This document shows, in pieces, positions 6,966 to 15,998 of a DNA stretch of 33,900 nucleotides. This DNA is from an uncultured Collinsella sp. GTDB taxonomy: Bacteria > Actinomycetota > Coriobacteriia > Coriobacteriales > Coriobacteriaceae. Where the stretch lies: contig CAKUFW010000016.1 in NCBI GenBank assembly GCA_934650975.1, positions 1 through 33,900 of the forward strand, written 5' to 3'. Position 1 is the stretch's first letter, and each line of letters starts with the position of its first letter. The notes under the pieces are model-generated. The model made no database searches and was not told where the DNA came from. It was given only the letters and a program-made list of their open reading frames with translations. The position numbers and the translations under genes were made by a program.

Positions 6966-9766
6966 TACAAAGCGTCCGCACACCTCTTGCAGATATGAGC
7001 GTGGCCGTTGTACTCACCAACGGTGGTGCGGTAGTTCCAGCAACGGTCGCAGCACTCGCCCTCGGCAGCCTCGATGGCAACGGAGAGCTCCTCGCCCTGG
7101 GTGAGCTCAACAGCGGAGACGATGTAGAACTCGGCCAGGTCGACGGCCTTGTCGCCGGTCAGCAGCGCGTACAGCTCGGCGGGAACTACCGCCTTGACGC
7201 GGACCTGCTGGCTCTTGGTGAAGGTGCCGGCGGAGCGGGCGTCCTCAAGGGCCTTGGTCACGGCGCTACGGAGCTCGAGTGAAGCCTCAAGCACGCCCTC
7301 GAACTCATTGGCCTCGTCGACCGTGATGGGCGACTTATACCAATCGAGCAGCGCGGCGTACTTCTGGTGATCGACGCAGCCGGCAGGCGCATAGGCCATG
7401 GCCTCGTCGACCGTGTAGGACAGGATCGGCTGCAGGTCGCGCATGAGCATCGAGAAGAGCTCGGCCAGCACGGTCTGGGCGCTGCGGCGCTCGAGCGAGC
7501 CGGGCTTGTCGCAGTACAGACGGTCCTTCAGGGCGTCGAGGTACACGTTGGAAAGCTCGGTAACCACGAAGTCGTAGAGCGCACGGTAGGCACGCGGGAA
7601 CTCGTAGCTAGCGTAGGCGTCGTCGACCTCGGCCTGGACCTGGGTCAAACGGGCAACCATGAGCTTGTCGAGCGGCAGCAGGTCAGCAAAGGCGACGCCG
7701 TCGGTCTCGGGCTCAAACTGGCCCTCGAGCTCGGAAAGCAGGAAGCGCAGCGTGTTGCGGAAACGACGGTAGGCATCGGACGTACGAGCGAGAATCTCGT
7801 GATCGATGGACACGTCGGAGCTGGTGTCGACGGAGGCAACCCACAGGCGGATGATGTCGGCGCCCATCTCGTCGCAGACCTTGTTGGGGTCGATGACGTT
7901 GCCGAGCGACTTGGACATCTTGCGGCCCTGGCCATCGAGGGTGAAGCCCTGCGAGACGACCGCCTTGTACGGAGCGTGTCCATTGGCGCCCACCGAAGTG
8001 AGCAGCGAGCTCTGGAACCAACCGCGGTGCTGGTCGGAGCCCTCGAGGTACACGTCCGCCGGATACTCCAGCTCGGGACGGTACTCGCAGACAGCCTTCC
8101 AAGACACGCCGGAGTCCCACCACACGTCGAGGATGTCCTTATCGGCCTTGAGGTGATGGCCGCCGCACTTGGGGCAGACGCATGCCTCGCCCAGGTAGCT
8201 CTCGGGAGCATCGGTGAACCAGGCGTCGGAGCCCTTCTCGTGGAAGAGCTTGATGACGGCGTCGAGCGTGGCGTCGTTCATGACCTTCTCGCCGCAGTCG
8301 GCGCAGGTGTAGCTCGGGATAGGCACGCCCCAGTTGCGCTGGCGGCTGATGCACCAGTCGGGACGCTGCTCGACCATAGCGCCGATGCGGTTGGCGGCGT
8401 GGGCCGGATACCACTTGACGTTCTCGCGGACCTCCTTGCCAGCCTGCTCGCGCAGACCGGTCTTGTCCATCGAGACAAACCACTGATCGGTAGCACGAAA
8501 GAGCACCGGGTGCTTGCAGCGCCAGCAGTGCGGATAGCTGTGCGTGATCTTCTTCTCGAGGACCAGGGTGCCGCGCTCGCGCAGGAACTCGATGATGTGT
8601 GGGTTGGCCTCGTCGGTATCCATGCCGCTGAAGGGGCCGCCGGTGCCAAACTCCTCGCCGGTGTAGAACTTGCCGTCGTCATCGACCGGCATGCAGATGT
8701 CGGTGATGCCCTCCTTGAGGCAGGCGAAGTAGTCGTCGACGCCGTGGCCGGGCGAGTTGTGGACGATACCGGTACCGTCATCGACACCGACGTAATCGGC
8801 CAGCAGCGCCACGCCCTCGACACCGTCAAAGATCGGCTGCTTGTAGTGGATGTGGTGGAAGGTCTCGGCGGGAACCACGTAGGGCTTGCCGTCGACCATG
8901 ACCGGGGTGTACTCCCAGCCAAACTCCTCGCAGCACTTGGGAGCCAGGTCCTCGAGCATGACCTCGGCGCGACCATCGTGCTCGACGGCGACATAAGCGG
9001 CGCCGGGCTTGAGGGAGACAGCCTGGTCGGAGGGGATAGTCCACGGCGTGGTCGTCCAGATGATGAAGTCGACCGGGCCATCGAAGTTCTCGAGGCCGGC
9101 GGGCTTGGAGGTCATCTCGAAGCGCACGAAGATGGAGGGGCTCGTCTCGTCGGAGTACTCGATCTCGGCCTCGGCAAGAGCGGTGTGACAGTGCTTGCAC
9201 CAGTGGACGGGCTTGTGACCGCGATAGATCATGCCCTTGTCGAACATGGCCTTAAAGACCTCGATGTCGGCGGCGTCGTGCTGGTGATAGAGCGTCAGGT
9301 AGGGGTTGTCCCAGTCGCCGAGCACGCCCAGGCGACGGAAACCGGCCTTCTGCAGCTCGATGTTCTCGACAGCGAACTTGTTGCAGAGCTCGCGGATCTT
9401 AGCCGTGGAGGTCTGGTTGAACTTCTCGGTGCCGAGCTTCTCCTCGACCTTGTGCTCGATCGGCTGACCGTGGCAGTCCCAACCGGGGACATAGGGGACC
9501 TCAAAGCCCTGCATCATCCAGTAACGGTTGATCATGTCCTTGGAGATCTTATTCATGGCGTGGCCGATGTGGATCGGGCCGTTCGCGTACGGAGGGCCGT
9601 CGTGCAGCACGAACTTCTTATGACCCTCGTTCTTCTTCAGAACTTGCTCGTAGACCTTGTTGTCCTGCCAGTCCTTGAGTCGCTTGGGCTCGGACTTGGA
9701 AAGACCGGCACGCATGGGAAATCCGGTTTTGGGCAGATTCATCGTCTGCTTGTACTCGTTTGCCAC
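6965..9766 (-). CDS. ileS: Isoleucyl-tRNA synthetase
   Basis: Class I aminoacyl-tRNA synthetase charging tRNA-Ile. The ATP-binding HIGH motif is at residues 66-69 (within PPYANGPIHIGHA) and KMSKS at 616-620. The large CP1 editing domain lies between them. The C-terminus carries a zinc finger, CCDRCW and CKRC. The start is GTG at 9766 (AAAGGGG 4 nt upstream), giving 933 residues, normal for the bacterial form. The open frame extends 35 codons further up but there it runs through the T-box terminator, so those codons are not translated. The leader upstream is an Ile-specific T-box, so expression should rise when uncharged tRNA-Ile accumulates. Confidence 0.98.
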   Translation of the reverse strand: MANEYKQTMNLPKTGFPMRAGLSKSEPKRLKDWQDNKVYEQVLKKNEGHKKFVLHDGPPYANGPIHIGHAMNKISKDMINRYWMMQGFEVPYVPGWDCHGQPIEHKVEEKLGTEKFNQTSTAKIRELCNKFAVENIELQKAGFRRLGVLGDWDNPYLTLYHQHDAADIEVFKAMFDKGMIYRGHKPVHWCKHCHTALAEAEIEYSDETSPSIFVRFEMTSKPAGLENFDGPVDFIIWTTTPWTIPSDQAVSLKPGAAYVAVEHDGRAEVMLEDLAPKCCEEFGWEYTPVMVDGKPYVVPAETFHHIHYKQPIFDGVEGVALLADYVGVDDGTGIVHNSPGHGVDDYFACLKEGITDICMPVDDDGKFYTGEEFGTGGPFSGMDTDEANPHIIEFLRERGTLVLEKKITHSYPHCWRCKHPVLFRATDQWFVSMDKTGLREQAGKEVRENVKWYPAHAANRIGAMVEQRPDWCISRQRNWGVPIPSYTCADCGEKVMNDATLDAVIKLFHEKGSDAWFTDAPESYLGEACVCPKCGGHHLKADKDILDVWWDSGVSWKAVCEYRPELEYPADVYLEGSDQHRGWFQSSLLTSVGANGHAPYKAVVSQGFTLDGQGRKMSKSLGNVIDPNKVCDEMGADIIRLWVASVDTSSDVSIDHEILARTSDAYRRFRNTLRFLLSELEGQFEPETDGVAFADLLPLDKLMVARLTQVQAEVDDAYASYEFPRAYRALYDFVVTELSNVYLDALKDRLYCDKPGSLERRSAQTVLAELFSMLMRDLQPILSYTVDEAMAYAPAGCVDHQKYAALLDWYKSPITVDEANEFEGVLEASLELRSAVTKALEDARSAGTFTKSQQVRVKAVVPAELYALLTGDKAVDLAEFYIVSAVELTQGEELSVAIEAAEGECCDRCWNYRTTVGEYNGHAHICKRCADAL

Positions 9767-9809
9767 GGTACCCCTTTCTTGTCGTGGGCGCGCACGCCCT
9801 CTGGGCACC

Positions 9810-9846
9810 AAAAAAGCGCCCGTCCCTGCAAGCTGGGACGAAGCGC
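9810..9846 (-). terminator. T-box-controlled intrinsic terminator
   Basis: On the minus strand GCGCTTCGTCCC (9846-9835) pairs with GGGACGGGCGC (9826-9816), with G-T pairs and one bulge, followed by TTTTTT (9815-9810). Its 5' arm contains the CGCTT and CCCAG used by the antiterminator, so the two folds are mutually exclusive. Confidence 0.9.
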
Positions 9847-10102
9847 CACAAAACGGGCAGACCGCCCGCAAAAGCTCTTCGCTTAACCACCCAGCTTAGA
9901 TGCCCTCGCCCGCGTATTCGCGCGCTCGCATCCGTTACTCGGCTGGCCTGTATCGACGACCATCTCGGCGATGTCTACTAAGACGAACCTGTGCGGTACA
10001 TCCGTTGGGACCGCAGCTCCGGGGTGATTTTCATCGGACGCATGCACGGGTTCTCAGCACTCCCCGCTCTCTGTGGCATGCGGATGGCCGACTACTCGTC
10101 CC
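9810..10102 (-). promoter_or_regulatory. Isoleucine T-box riboswitch leader of ileS
   Basis: Read on the minus strand, Stem I is closed by GGGAC/GTCCC (10102-10098 with 10011-10007). It contains the GACGAGTAG box (from 10100), AGAGAG, GCTGAGAACC, and the specifier region GAAAATCACCCCGGAG. The codon ATC (Ile) is at 10028-10026. The antiterminator pairs AAGCTGGG (9897-9890) with CCCAGCTT, and AAGCG (9884-9880) with CGCTT. The bulge between them begins TGGT (9889-9886), complementary to the ACCA end of tRNA-Ile. An intrinsic terminator follows. The canonical ACCGCG after TGGN is replaced by TAAGCG. The transcription start is unproven; TACCAT near 10130 could be a -10. The whole 486-nt gap to the plus-strand gene is largely this leader. 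Confidence 0.93.
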
Positions 10103-10252
10103 CATCAACGCTTATGCGCTGTATGGTAGCACGGTCCGCGCCAGCGAAAAACCCTCAACACTGGTTTTATACGTTCGAAATTTCTCACGGCTGTGTGCCT
10201 TCTCTTGGAGCAAAATACCTGAAAGCACTTTATCGAGCGAAAGAAGGTTGCT

Positions 10253-11341
10253 ATGCGCACGATTGGAATGAGCGACTACACCGTTGGCGAGGACTGCTTT
10301 GCCGAGCTGCCCGCCGCACTGGCAGAGTACGGAGCGACGAAGGTTGCCATCATTGGCGGCAAGCGCGCCCTGGCCGCGGCGCTGCCGGGTATCGAGGCGG
10401 CACTTGAGGGCACCGATGTCGAGGTTCTGGAGACGCGCGTCTACGGCACCAACAGCACGCGCGCCAACATTGCCAAGCTCGTGAACTCCCCTGCCTGCCA
10501 GGAGGCCGATGTGCTCATCGCCTGCGGCGGTGGCAAGGCGCTCGACACTGTCAAGACCGCGGCCATCGAGCTCAAGAAGATCGTCTTCACCGTCCCGACG
10601 ATCTGTTCCAACTGCTCTGCCGCGACCGCCATTGCCGTCGTGTACAACGACGATGGCTCGCTCGAGGGCTATTCGTATCCCAATCGCCCCGCACACATCT
10701 TCATCAACCCCAAGATCATCGCCGAGGCGCCGGCGGAGTACATCTGGGCCGGTGTGGGCGACGCCCTGTCCAAGCAGCCCGAGGTCGAGTACGCCACGAG
10801 CGCCGGCAACCTAGAGCACACGGCCGGCCTTGGCCTGGCGCTTGCCCACACCTGCTCCGAGCCGCTGTTTACCTATGGCGTCCAGGGTCTTGAGGACGTG
10901 CGCGAGAACCTGTCGAGTGAGGCTGTCAAGCAGATCGCACTCGACATCGTAGTCAACACGGGTTATGTCTCGAACCTCACGAACCAGAACGATTACTACT
11001 ACAACTCGAGCGTGGCGCACGCGTTCTACAACGCCACCTGCAGCATCCCGCGCGAGGGAACGTATCTACACGGCGAGGTCGTGAGCCTGGGCGTGCTCGT
11101 ACTGTTTGCCTATACGGGCGATACCGAGAACCTTGAGCGCTACGCTGCCTTTAACAAGCAGATGGGCCTGCCCGTGACGCTTGAGCAGGTCGGTCTTACC
11201 GAGAAGGACATCCCGGCCCTGTGCGAGTACGCGCACACTACCAATGAGTGGAAGCAGGGCAACCCGGAGCCCTTCACCGACGAGAAGTTCGCTGCCGCCA
11301 TCAAGGCCGCCAACGCCTACGGCCACACCATCCTGGCCTAA
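10253..11341 (+). CDS. Glycerol dehydrogenase-like iron/zinc-containing alcohol dehydrogenase
   Basis: This NAD(P)-dependent metal alcohol dehydrogenase belongs to the GldA branch, which interconverts glycerol and dihydroxyacetone or related polyols. The Rossmann region is at about residues 30-100 with the cofactor loop GGGKALD at 92-98. Metal ligands of the family are visible: D170 (AGVGDALSK), H256 (SSVAHAFYN) and H273 (YLHGE). Length 362 is typical. AAGAAGG lies 5 nt before the ATG. A weak promoter candidate is TTGGAG (10205) with TTTATC 18 nt later. It is a single plus-strand gene closed by the palindromic terminator. Oxidoreductases with this fold also act on glycerol-1-phosphate or butanol, so the substrate is inferred. 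Confidence 0.85.
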   Translation: MRTIGMSDYTVGEDCFAELPAALAEYGATKVAIIGGKRALAAALPGIEAALEGTDVEVLETRVYGTNSTRANIAKLVNSPACQEADVLIACGGGKALDTVKTAAIELKKIVFTVPTICSNCSAATAIAVVYNDDGSLEGYSYPNRPAHIFINPKIIAEAPAEYIWAGVGDALSKQPEVEYATSAGNLEHTAGLGLALAHTCSEPLFTYGVQGLEDVRENLSSEAVKQIALDIVVNTGYVSNLTNQNDYYYNSSVAHAFYNATCSIPREGTYLHGEVVSLGVLVLFAYTGDTENLERYAAFNKQMGLPVTLEQVGLTEKDIPALCEYAHTTNEWKQGNPEPFTDEKFAAAIKAANAYGHTILA

Positions 11342-11347
11342 CCTGCC

Positions 11348-11388
11348 AAAACCACCACAAAGGGGACAGGCACCTTTGTGGTGGTTTT
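11348..11388. repeat. Palindromic 41-bp repeat, copy 2; bidirectional terminator between convergent genes
   Basis: It has the same 16-bp arms as 3685-3725 (here 11348-11363 and 11373-11388), but the 9-nt loop is GGACAGGCA, the reverse complement of copy 1, so the element is inserted in the opposite orientation. It starts 6 nt after the dehydrogenase stop and its last base is part of the stop codon of the convergent DUF523 gene (11388-11390). U-runs follow the stem on both strands, so it should terminate both genes. Confidence 0.88.
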
Positions 11389-11843
11389 TAATTCTGCAGC
11401 ATGCTCGGGTCGAATTCGCTTGCGGGGATCACGCGGTAGCCGTGGCGAAGGAGTTGGTCGACGAAGACGCCATTGCCCGGAGTGAGGGTTCCGCTGAACG
11501 TTCCGTCGTAGATACGGCCCACGCCGCACGAGGGGCTGCGGTCCTGCAGGATGCAAGCGACGATCTCGGAAGATCCGCCTGCCTGCTCGCACATATCGAG
11601 CGCGCGCTGGGCGCCCAAGCGAAACTCGCGGTCGACCGACACGCCCTCACGGGTGCGAACCTCACCATCCACGATCTCGGACGGATCGCGCGGCGTGGGC
11701 AGGCCGCCAAAGACCTCGGGGCACACGAGGAGCACCTCGGTCCCCGTGCGCTCGCAGGCCTCAACCAGCTCACGGCGGTAGTTATCGAGCCCGTTGTACT
11801 TGCAGCTCTCGCCCATCAAGCAGGCGCTTACCACGATCTTCAT
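11388..11843 (-). CDS. DUF523 family protein (YbbK-like)
   Basis: This small cytoplasmic protein of 151 residues belongs to a family of undetermined function. Recognisable family blocks are SACLMGESCKYNG near the N-terminus, CPEVFGGLPTPR, and RSPSCGVG with its conserved Ser-Cys-Gly. The conserved cysteines suggest metal or cluster binding, but that is not shown. The ATG at 11843 has GAGGAGAG upstream at about 7 nt; the 15 codons before it in the open frame overlap the ftsH terminator and are unlikely to be coding. It ends inside the palindromic repeat. Confidence 0.85.
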   Translation of the reverse strand: MKIVVSACLMGESCKYNGLDNYRRELVEACERTGTEVLLVCPEVFGGLPTPRDPSEIVDGEVRTREGVSVDREFRLGAQRALDMCEQAGGSSEIVACILQDRSPSCGVGRIYDGTFSGTLTPGNGVFVDQLLRHGYRVIPASEFDPSMLQN

Positions 11844-11861
11844 ATAACAACTCTCCTCACG

Positions 11862-11900
11862 CAAAAACGCCCCATTTGAGATGGACACTCAAATGGGGCG
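11862..11900 (-). terminator. Intrinsic terminator of ftsH
   Basis: A perfect 13-bp stem (11868-11880 with 11888-11900, core CGCCCCATTTGAG) surrounds a 7-nt loop and is followed on the minus strand by TTTTTG. It starts 21 nt after the ftsH stop. Confidence 0.93.
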
Positions 11901-11921
11901 ATTGACACAGCGCAACTAGTA

Positions 11922-13829
11922 TTACTGCTGCTTCGGCATCAGTGGGTTCTCACGCGTGAGAAGATTCATGAACTCCTCGCCCGTGATGGTCTCCTTCTTG
12001 TACAGATAACGAGCCAGCTCATGGAGCTTGAACTTGTTCTCCTTCAGGATCTGCAGGGCGCGATCGTGGGCGTCCTCAATCAGCTTGGCGACAATCGCGT
12101 CCACGCGCTCGGCCGTACCGGGGGCGCAGGTGAGCGACGTATCCTGGTTGAGGTACGCGTTCTGAACGGTTCCGAGCGCCATCATGCCAAACTCGTCAGA
12201 CATACCAAAGCGCGTCACCATGTTGCGGGCGAGCTTGGTGGCCTGCTCGATATCGTTAGCTGCACCGGTCGTCATCTCGCCAAAGATGAGCTCCTCTGCC
12301 GCGCGACCACCGCAATAGACGGCGAGCTTGTCCAGGACCTCCTGACGCGTGGTCAGGAAGCGCTCGTCCTCCTCGACCTGCATGGTGTAGCCCAGAGCGC
12401 CGCTCGTGCGCGGCACGATGGTGATCTTCGTAACCGGAGCGGAGCCCTTCTGACGGGCGGCGACGATAGCATGACCGATCTCGTGATAGGAAACGACCTG
12501 CTTCTCGTGGTCGGACAGCACCGTGGACTTACGCTGCTGGCCGGCGATGACGACCTCCACCGACTCCTCAAAGTCATCCTGCGTTGCGCGCTTGCGACCC
12601 TCGCGGACGGCACGCAGGGCACCCTCGTTGATGATGTTGGCCAGGTCGGCGCCCGAGGCACCGGGCGTGGCGCGGGCAATCGCGGTCAGGTCGATCGGCG
12701 GCTCGGTCTTCACGCTCTTGGCGTGCAGCTCAAGAATGTTCTTGCGGCCGGTCAGGTCGGGCAGCTCCACGGGAATACGGCGGTCAAAACGGCCGGGGCG
12801 CAGCAGGGCCGGATCGAGACTGTCGGGACGGTTGGTCGCGGCCAAAACAACGATACCCTTGTGGTTGTCGAATCCGTCCATCTCGGTCAGCAGCTGGTTG
12901 AGTGTCTGCTCGCGCTCGTCGTTGCCACTAAAGCCGCCGCCGTCGCGCTTCTTGCCGATGGTATCGATCTCGTCGATAAAGACGATGCACGGGGCCTTTT
13001 CTTTGGCCTGCTTAAACAGGTCACGCACCTTGGCGGCGCCACGACCGACGAACATCTCAACAAACTCAGAACCCGAAATACTAAAGAACGGCACGCCCGC
13101 CTCGCCGGCAACAGCCTTGGCGAGCAGGGTCTTACCGGTACCCGGAGGGCCAACGAGTAGGGCACCGCGCGGCAGCTTGGCGCCGATCTCCTCGTAGCGC
13201 TGCGGCTTCTCCAGAAAGTCGACGACCTCCTTGAGGGACTCCTTGGCCTCTTCCTGGCCGGCGACATCCTTAAAGGTCACGCCCACGTCCTTGGAGGCGA
13301 TCACGCGCGCGCCGGACTTGCCCAGTCCGCCGCCGCCAAAACCGCCGCCGCCAAAGTTCATCGACGGGCCGTCATCTCCCATGGCCTTCTTCATGCGGCG
13401 GTTGAGCCACCAACCGATGAGGAAGAAAATCGCCATGGGGAGAATAAGCGTGAGCAGGTAGTAGGTCATCAAGCCCGAGTTTTTATCGGGAACGACCGAC
13501 TCCAGCGAAGCACCGGATTCAAGCACACGATCGGTAAAGCCAGCATCATTCGGCACACCGGTCGTCTTGTAGGCGATGTTCTCGTCCTCGCCCTTCTTGG
13601 TGTAATAAATCGTGTAATCGTCCGTGTTGTACTCGACCTTGTCGACGCTCTTTTTATCGAGCGCTTTGACAAACGTCGAGTAGTCGGTCTTCGTAATCTG
13701 CTGCGTGTGACCGATGTTAGGGAACAGAACGGTCGAGAGCACGAGGTAGACGACGAAGGCGATGAGCACGTAGAGGATCATATTCCGTCTACGTTTGTTG
13801 TCATCCATCTCCATCTGCTTGAACTCCAT
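11922..13829 (-). CDS. ftsH: ATP-dependent zinc metalloprotease FtsH
   Basis: This membrane-bound AAA+ protease degrades misassembled membrane proteins and short-lived regulators. Two membrane helices (about 17-37 and 121-142) flank an extracytoplasmic domain. A Gly-rich linker follows (159-170), then Walker A GPPGTGKT (227-234), Walker B FIDEID (284-289), the second region of homology up to RPGRFDR (344-350), and the zinc site HEIGH (449-453). Length 635 is normal. No strong ribosome site precedes the ATG at 13829. GGAG lies 9 nt before an in-frame ATG at 13814, which may be the real start. After the pore region the sequence reads [11 protein letters not shown], with Arg where the family usually has Val. 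It is divergent from the corrinoid adenosyltransferase gene. Confidence 0.97.
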   Translation of the reverse strand: MEFKQMEMDDNKRRRNMILYVLIAFVVYLVLSTVLFPNIGHTQQITKTDYSTFVKALDKKSVDKVEYNTDDYTIYYTKKGEDENIAYKTTGVPNDAGFTDRVLESGASLESVVPDKNSGLMTYYLLTLILPMAIFFLIGWWLNRRMKKAMGDDGPSMNFGGGGFGGGGLGKSGARVIASKDVGVTFKDVAGQEEAKESLKEVVDFLEKPQRYEEIGAKLPRGALLVGPPGTGKTLLAKAVAGEAGVPFFSISGSEFVEMFVGRGAAKVRDLFKQAKEKAPCIVFIDEIDTIGKKRDGGGFSGNDEREQTLNQLLTEMDGFDNHKGIVVLAATNRPDSLDPALLRPGRFDRRIPVELPDLTGRKNILELHAKSVKTEPPIDLTAIARATPGASGADLANIINEGALRAVREGRKRATQDDFEESVEVVIAGQQRKSTVLSDHEKQVVSYHEIGHAIVAARQKGSAPVTKITIVPRTSGALGYTMQVEEDERFLTTRQEVLDKLAVYCGGRAAEELIFGEMTTGAANDIEQATKLARNMVTRFGMSDEFGMMALGTVQNAYLNQDTSLTCAPGTAERVDAIVAKLIEDAHDRALQILKENKFKLHELARYLYKKETITGEEFMNLLTRENPLMPKQQ

Positions 13830-13906
13830 CTACTGGGGTTGATAATGCTTTCTAGAATACCCAACCCGGGCGGCGATAAACCGACGCCGGGAACGAAAGG
13901 ACAGAG

Positions 13907-14392
13907 ATGGCATCACTGGAAGTCGGCAAGGTTCAAATCTATACGGGCGACGGCAAGGGCAAGACGACGGCTGCGCTGGGGCTCGCACTGCGCGCCACCG
14001 GCTATGGGCTCAACGTGCTCATGCTGCAGTTTGCCAAGAAGCTACACTGCGCCGAGCATGGCGCAGCGCCGCGTTTGGGGCTGCGCATTGTGCAGGCAGA
14101 CCGCGACACACCCGAGACCTGCGCCGCACAAATCATGGAACTGGCACACGAACAGATTTCGCAGGTCGACGTGCTGATCTTGGACGAACTGGGCGAGGCC
14201 ATGCGCCGCGGCTTTGTTACGCGCGAGGATGTCGAGGAACTAATCGCGATGAAACCCGCCACCACAGAACTCGTGCTCACCGGCCGTGGCCTGTTACCCC
14301 TCACCGACCTCGCCGATCTAGTCACCGAAATGCGCCCCGTCAAACACTACTTCGACGAAGGCCTCCTAGCCCGCCAAGGCATCGAATACTAA
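13907..14392 (+). CDS. Corrinoid (cob(I)alamin) adenosyltransferase, CobA/CobO type
   Basis: CobA/CobO P-loop proteins transfer the adenosyl group of ATP to reduced corrinoids, making adenosylcobalamin. The 161 residues show the family P-loop GDGKGKTT at 14-21, the Walker-B-like DVLILDELGEAM, and the C-terminal ELVLTGRG block. It is shorter than CobA of enterics (about 196) because it lacks the N-terminal extension, as in many Gram-positive homologues. GAAAGGA lies about 5 nt before the ATG. No other cobalamin gene is nearby, so it probably serves salvage or adenosylation of imported corrinoid. It is divergent from ftsH across a 77-nt gap. Confidence 0.88.
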   Translation: MASLEVGKVQIYTGDGKGKTTAALGLALRATGYGLNVLMLQFAKKLHCAEHGAAPRLGLRIVQADRDTPETCAAQIMELAHEQISQVDVLILDELGEAMRRGFVTREDVEELIAMKPATTELVLTGRGLLPLTDLADLVTEMRPVKHYFDEGLLARQGIEY

Positions 14393-14423
14393 ATGATCCG
14401 TTTTCCTCCGTCCCTTACGGATC

Positions 14424-14499
14424 AAACAAAAAAGTTGCGGTGGAATAGTTCCTGCATGGCCCCTCTAGGCACCAATCAGGAACTATTTCACCGCAACTT
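14424..14499 (-). terminator. Long-stem terminator of the MATE gene (possible repeat element)
   Basis: Arms 14432-14454 and 14477-14499 form a 23-bp stem with a single G-T pair around a 22-nt loop. On the minus strand the stem is followed by TTTTTTGTTTG, a good U-tract for the exporter gene ending at 14524. The stem is far longer than a terminator needs. A second inverted repeat, TGATCCGT/ACGGATCA (14394-14401 and 14417-14424), abuts it and lies just after the adenosyltransferase stop. Confidence 0.82.
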
Positions 14500-14523
14500 A
14501 TTGGGGGCATCGCGACGAGCGGG

Positions 14524-15873
14524 TTAGGCAGTGGCGCGGCCTAGCCAGTTTCCGCTGTGGTGGTAGATGGTGAACATCGTGGCCGTGATGACCCAGGTTA
14601 CGGGGTAGACCAGCAGCAGATGCTCGAGCGAGGGGTCGAGCGGCATAATCACGAACACCCATGCCACGCGGAGCACAACCGTGCCAAAGATGGTAAGAAT
14701 CATAGGCTGGAAGCTCACGCCGGCGCCACGGATGGAGCCGGACGCGTTCTCGATAATCGAGAAAATCGCGTAGAACGGCGCGATGAAATGAAGGATCGTC
14801 GTGGTGTACGCCGAAATCGCGACGTCGTCGATAAACAAACGCGAAAGCGGGCCCGAAAACACCAGCAGCACAGCGGACAGGCCGCCGATAAGCACAAACG
14901 ACAGCACGAGCGACGTGTGGTATCCCTTTCGCATGCGATCGTAATTGCGCGCGCCAAAGTTCTGTGCCGAGAACGTGGTGATCGACACGCCGAGCGCCTC
15001 GGTCACCATCCAGATAATACCGTCCAGGCGGCCGGAAAGGCCCCAAGCAGTCGTGACATCGGCGCCAAACGAATTCACCGACACCTGAATCAGCACGTTC
15101 GAGATCGAATACGCCGCAGACTGAACGCCCAGCGGCAAGCCGCACGAAAGCATGCTCTTGCAGATACCGGGGTCGATACCGAGTTTAGATGGCGAAAGAC
15201 GCCAGGCACCCGGCGCGCGCATCATGCGAATCACAATCATCGTAGCGTTAGAGCAGATAGTCAGCGCCACCGCGATGCCGCAGCCCAGCGCTTCCATATG
15301 CAGCACGGCGACAAAGATAATATCGAGCACAACATTCACGAAGCAGCCGGAGGCAATTATGACCGCAGGCCCGCGGGTGTCACCCACGGCGCGCAGCAGC
15401 GCTGTGCCCATGTTGAGCAGCAGCGCCGCAAACATCGCGGCAAAGTAGCAGCGGGCATACGCCACACCCTCGGCCAGCAGCTCATGCGGCGTATTCATCA
15501 GCACGAGCATCGGCTCGACAAACACCATGCCGAGAATGGAAATGACAATGCCGCCCACCAGCGCGAGCGTCATGGCCGTATGGACCGATCGGCTCAGACG
15601 CTCGTCGTCGTGCTGGCCAAAATACTGACCGGTAATAACGGCACAGCCGGCGCCCACGCCGACACAAAAACCAATGCAGAGCTCCGTAAGCACCATCGTG
15701 GCCTGAATGCCGCCCAGCGCGAGCTTGCCGCCAAACTGACCGACGATATACGTACCGATAAGCGTGTATGCCTGTTGAAAGAACGAGCTAAAAAAGATGG
15801 GAACGCACAGCGACAGCAGCTGCTGCCAAATGACACCCTGTGTTACATCGATAGCCGTAGATTTCTTAGCCAC
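14524..15873 (-). CDS. MATE family efflux transporter
   Basis: This multidrug/cation antiporter is predicted to have 12 membrane helices arranged as two repeats. About 449 residues match the family length. The N-terminal half carries the typical PIFFSSFFQQAYTLIGTYIVG block, and the second repeat begins GLPLGVQSAAYSISN. The start is GTG at 15873 with GGGAGGG about 4 nt upstream; the 11 residues above it in the open frame contain that ribosome site and are excluded. The next gene upstream on the strand (a methyltransferase ends at 15999) is 125 nt away. The substrate cannot be deduced; the protein resembles the DinF/NorM-like group found in gut Gram-positives. Confidence 0.92.
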   Translation of the reverse strand: MAKKSTAIDVTQGVIWQQLLSLCVPIFFSSFFQQAYTLIGTYIVGQFGGKLALGGIQATMVLTELCIGFCVGVGAGCAVITGQYFGQHDDERLSRSVHTAMTLALVGGIVISILGMVFVEPMLVLMNTPHELLAEGVAYARCYFAAMFAALLLNMGTALLRAVGDTRGPAVIIASGCFVNVVLDIIFVAVLHMEALGCGIAVALTICSNATMIVIRMMRAPGAWRLSPSKLGIDPGICKSMLSCGLPLGVQSAAYSISNVLIQVSVNSFGADVTTAWGLSGRLDGIIWMVTEALGVSITTFSAQNFGARNYDRMRKGYHTSLVLSFVLIGGLSAVLLVFSGPLSRLFIDDVAISAYTTTILHFIAPFYAIFSIIENASGSIRGAGVSFQPMILTIFGTVVLRVAWVFVIMPLDPSLEHLLLVYPVTWVITATMFTIYHHSGNWLGRATA

Positions 15874-15998
15874 ACGCCCTCCCCACCAGCGCGCGTCAAA
15901 CAACAAAGCAGCAATTTAAAACCAAAGTCATGATCAGCTTAGCACCGACCGGCGTCGACCGAAACATCCCGAATCAGGACCCGGTGCTGAATATCTAC

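Noticed and set aside
9767..9871. 35-codon N-terminal extension of IleS
   Set aside because: The codons lie in the T-box terminator region and the ribosome site plus conserved N-terminus support the GTG at 9766.
7367..9886. An 839-codon plus-strand open frame opposite ileS
   Set aside because: It is the antisense shadow of a high-GC gene. The composition (Val, Leu, Gly, His, Asp) mirrors the ileS codons, there is no ribosome site, and ileS is unmistakable.
13925..13945. GGTTCAAATC string resembling a tRNA T-arm
   Set aside because: It encodes KVQIYTG of the corrinoid adenosyltransferase and no acceptor or anticodon stem surrounds it. No tRNA was found elsewhere.
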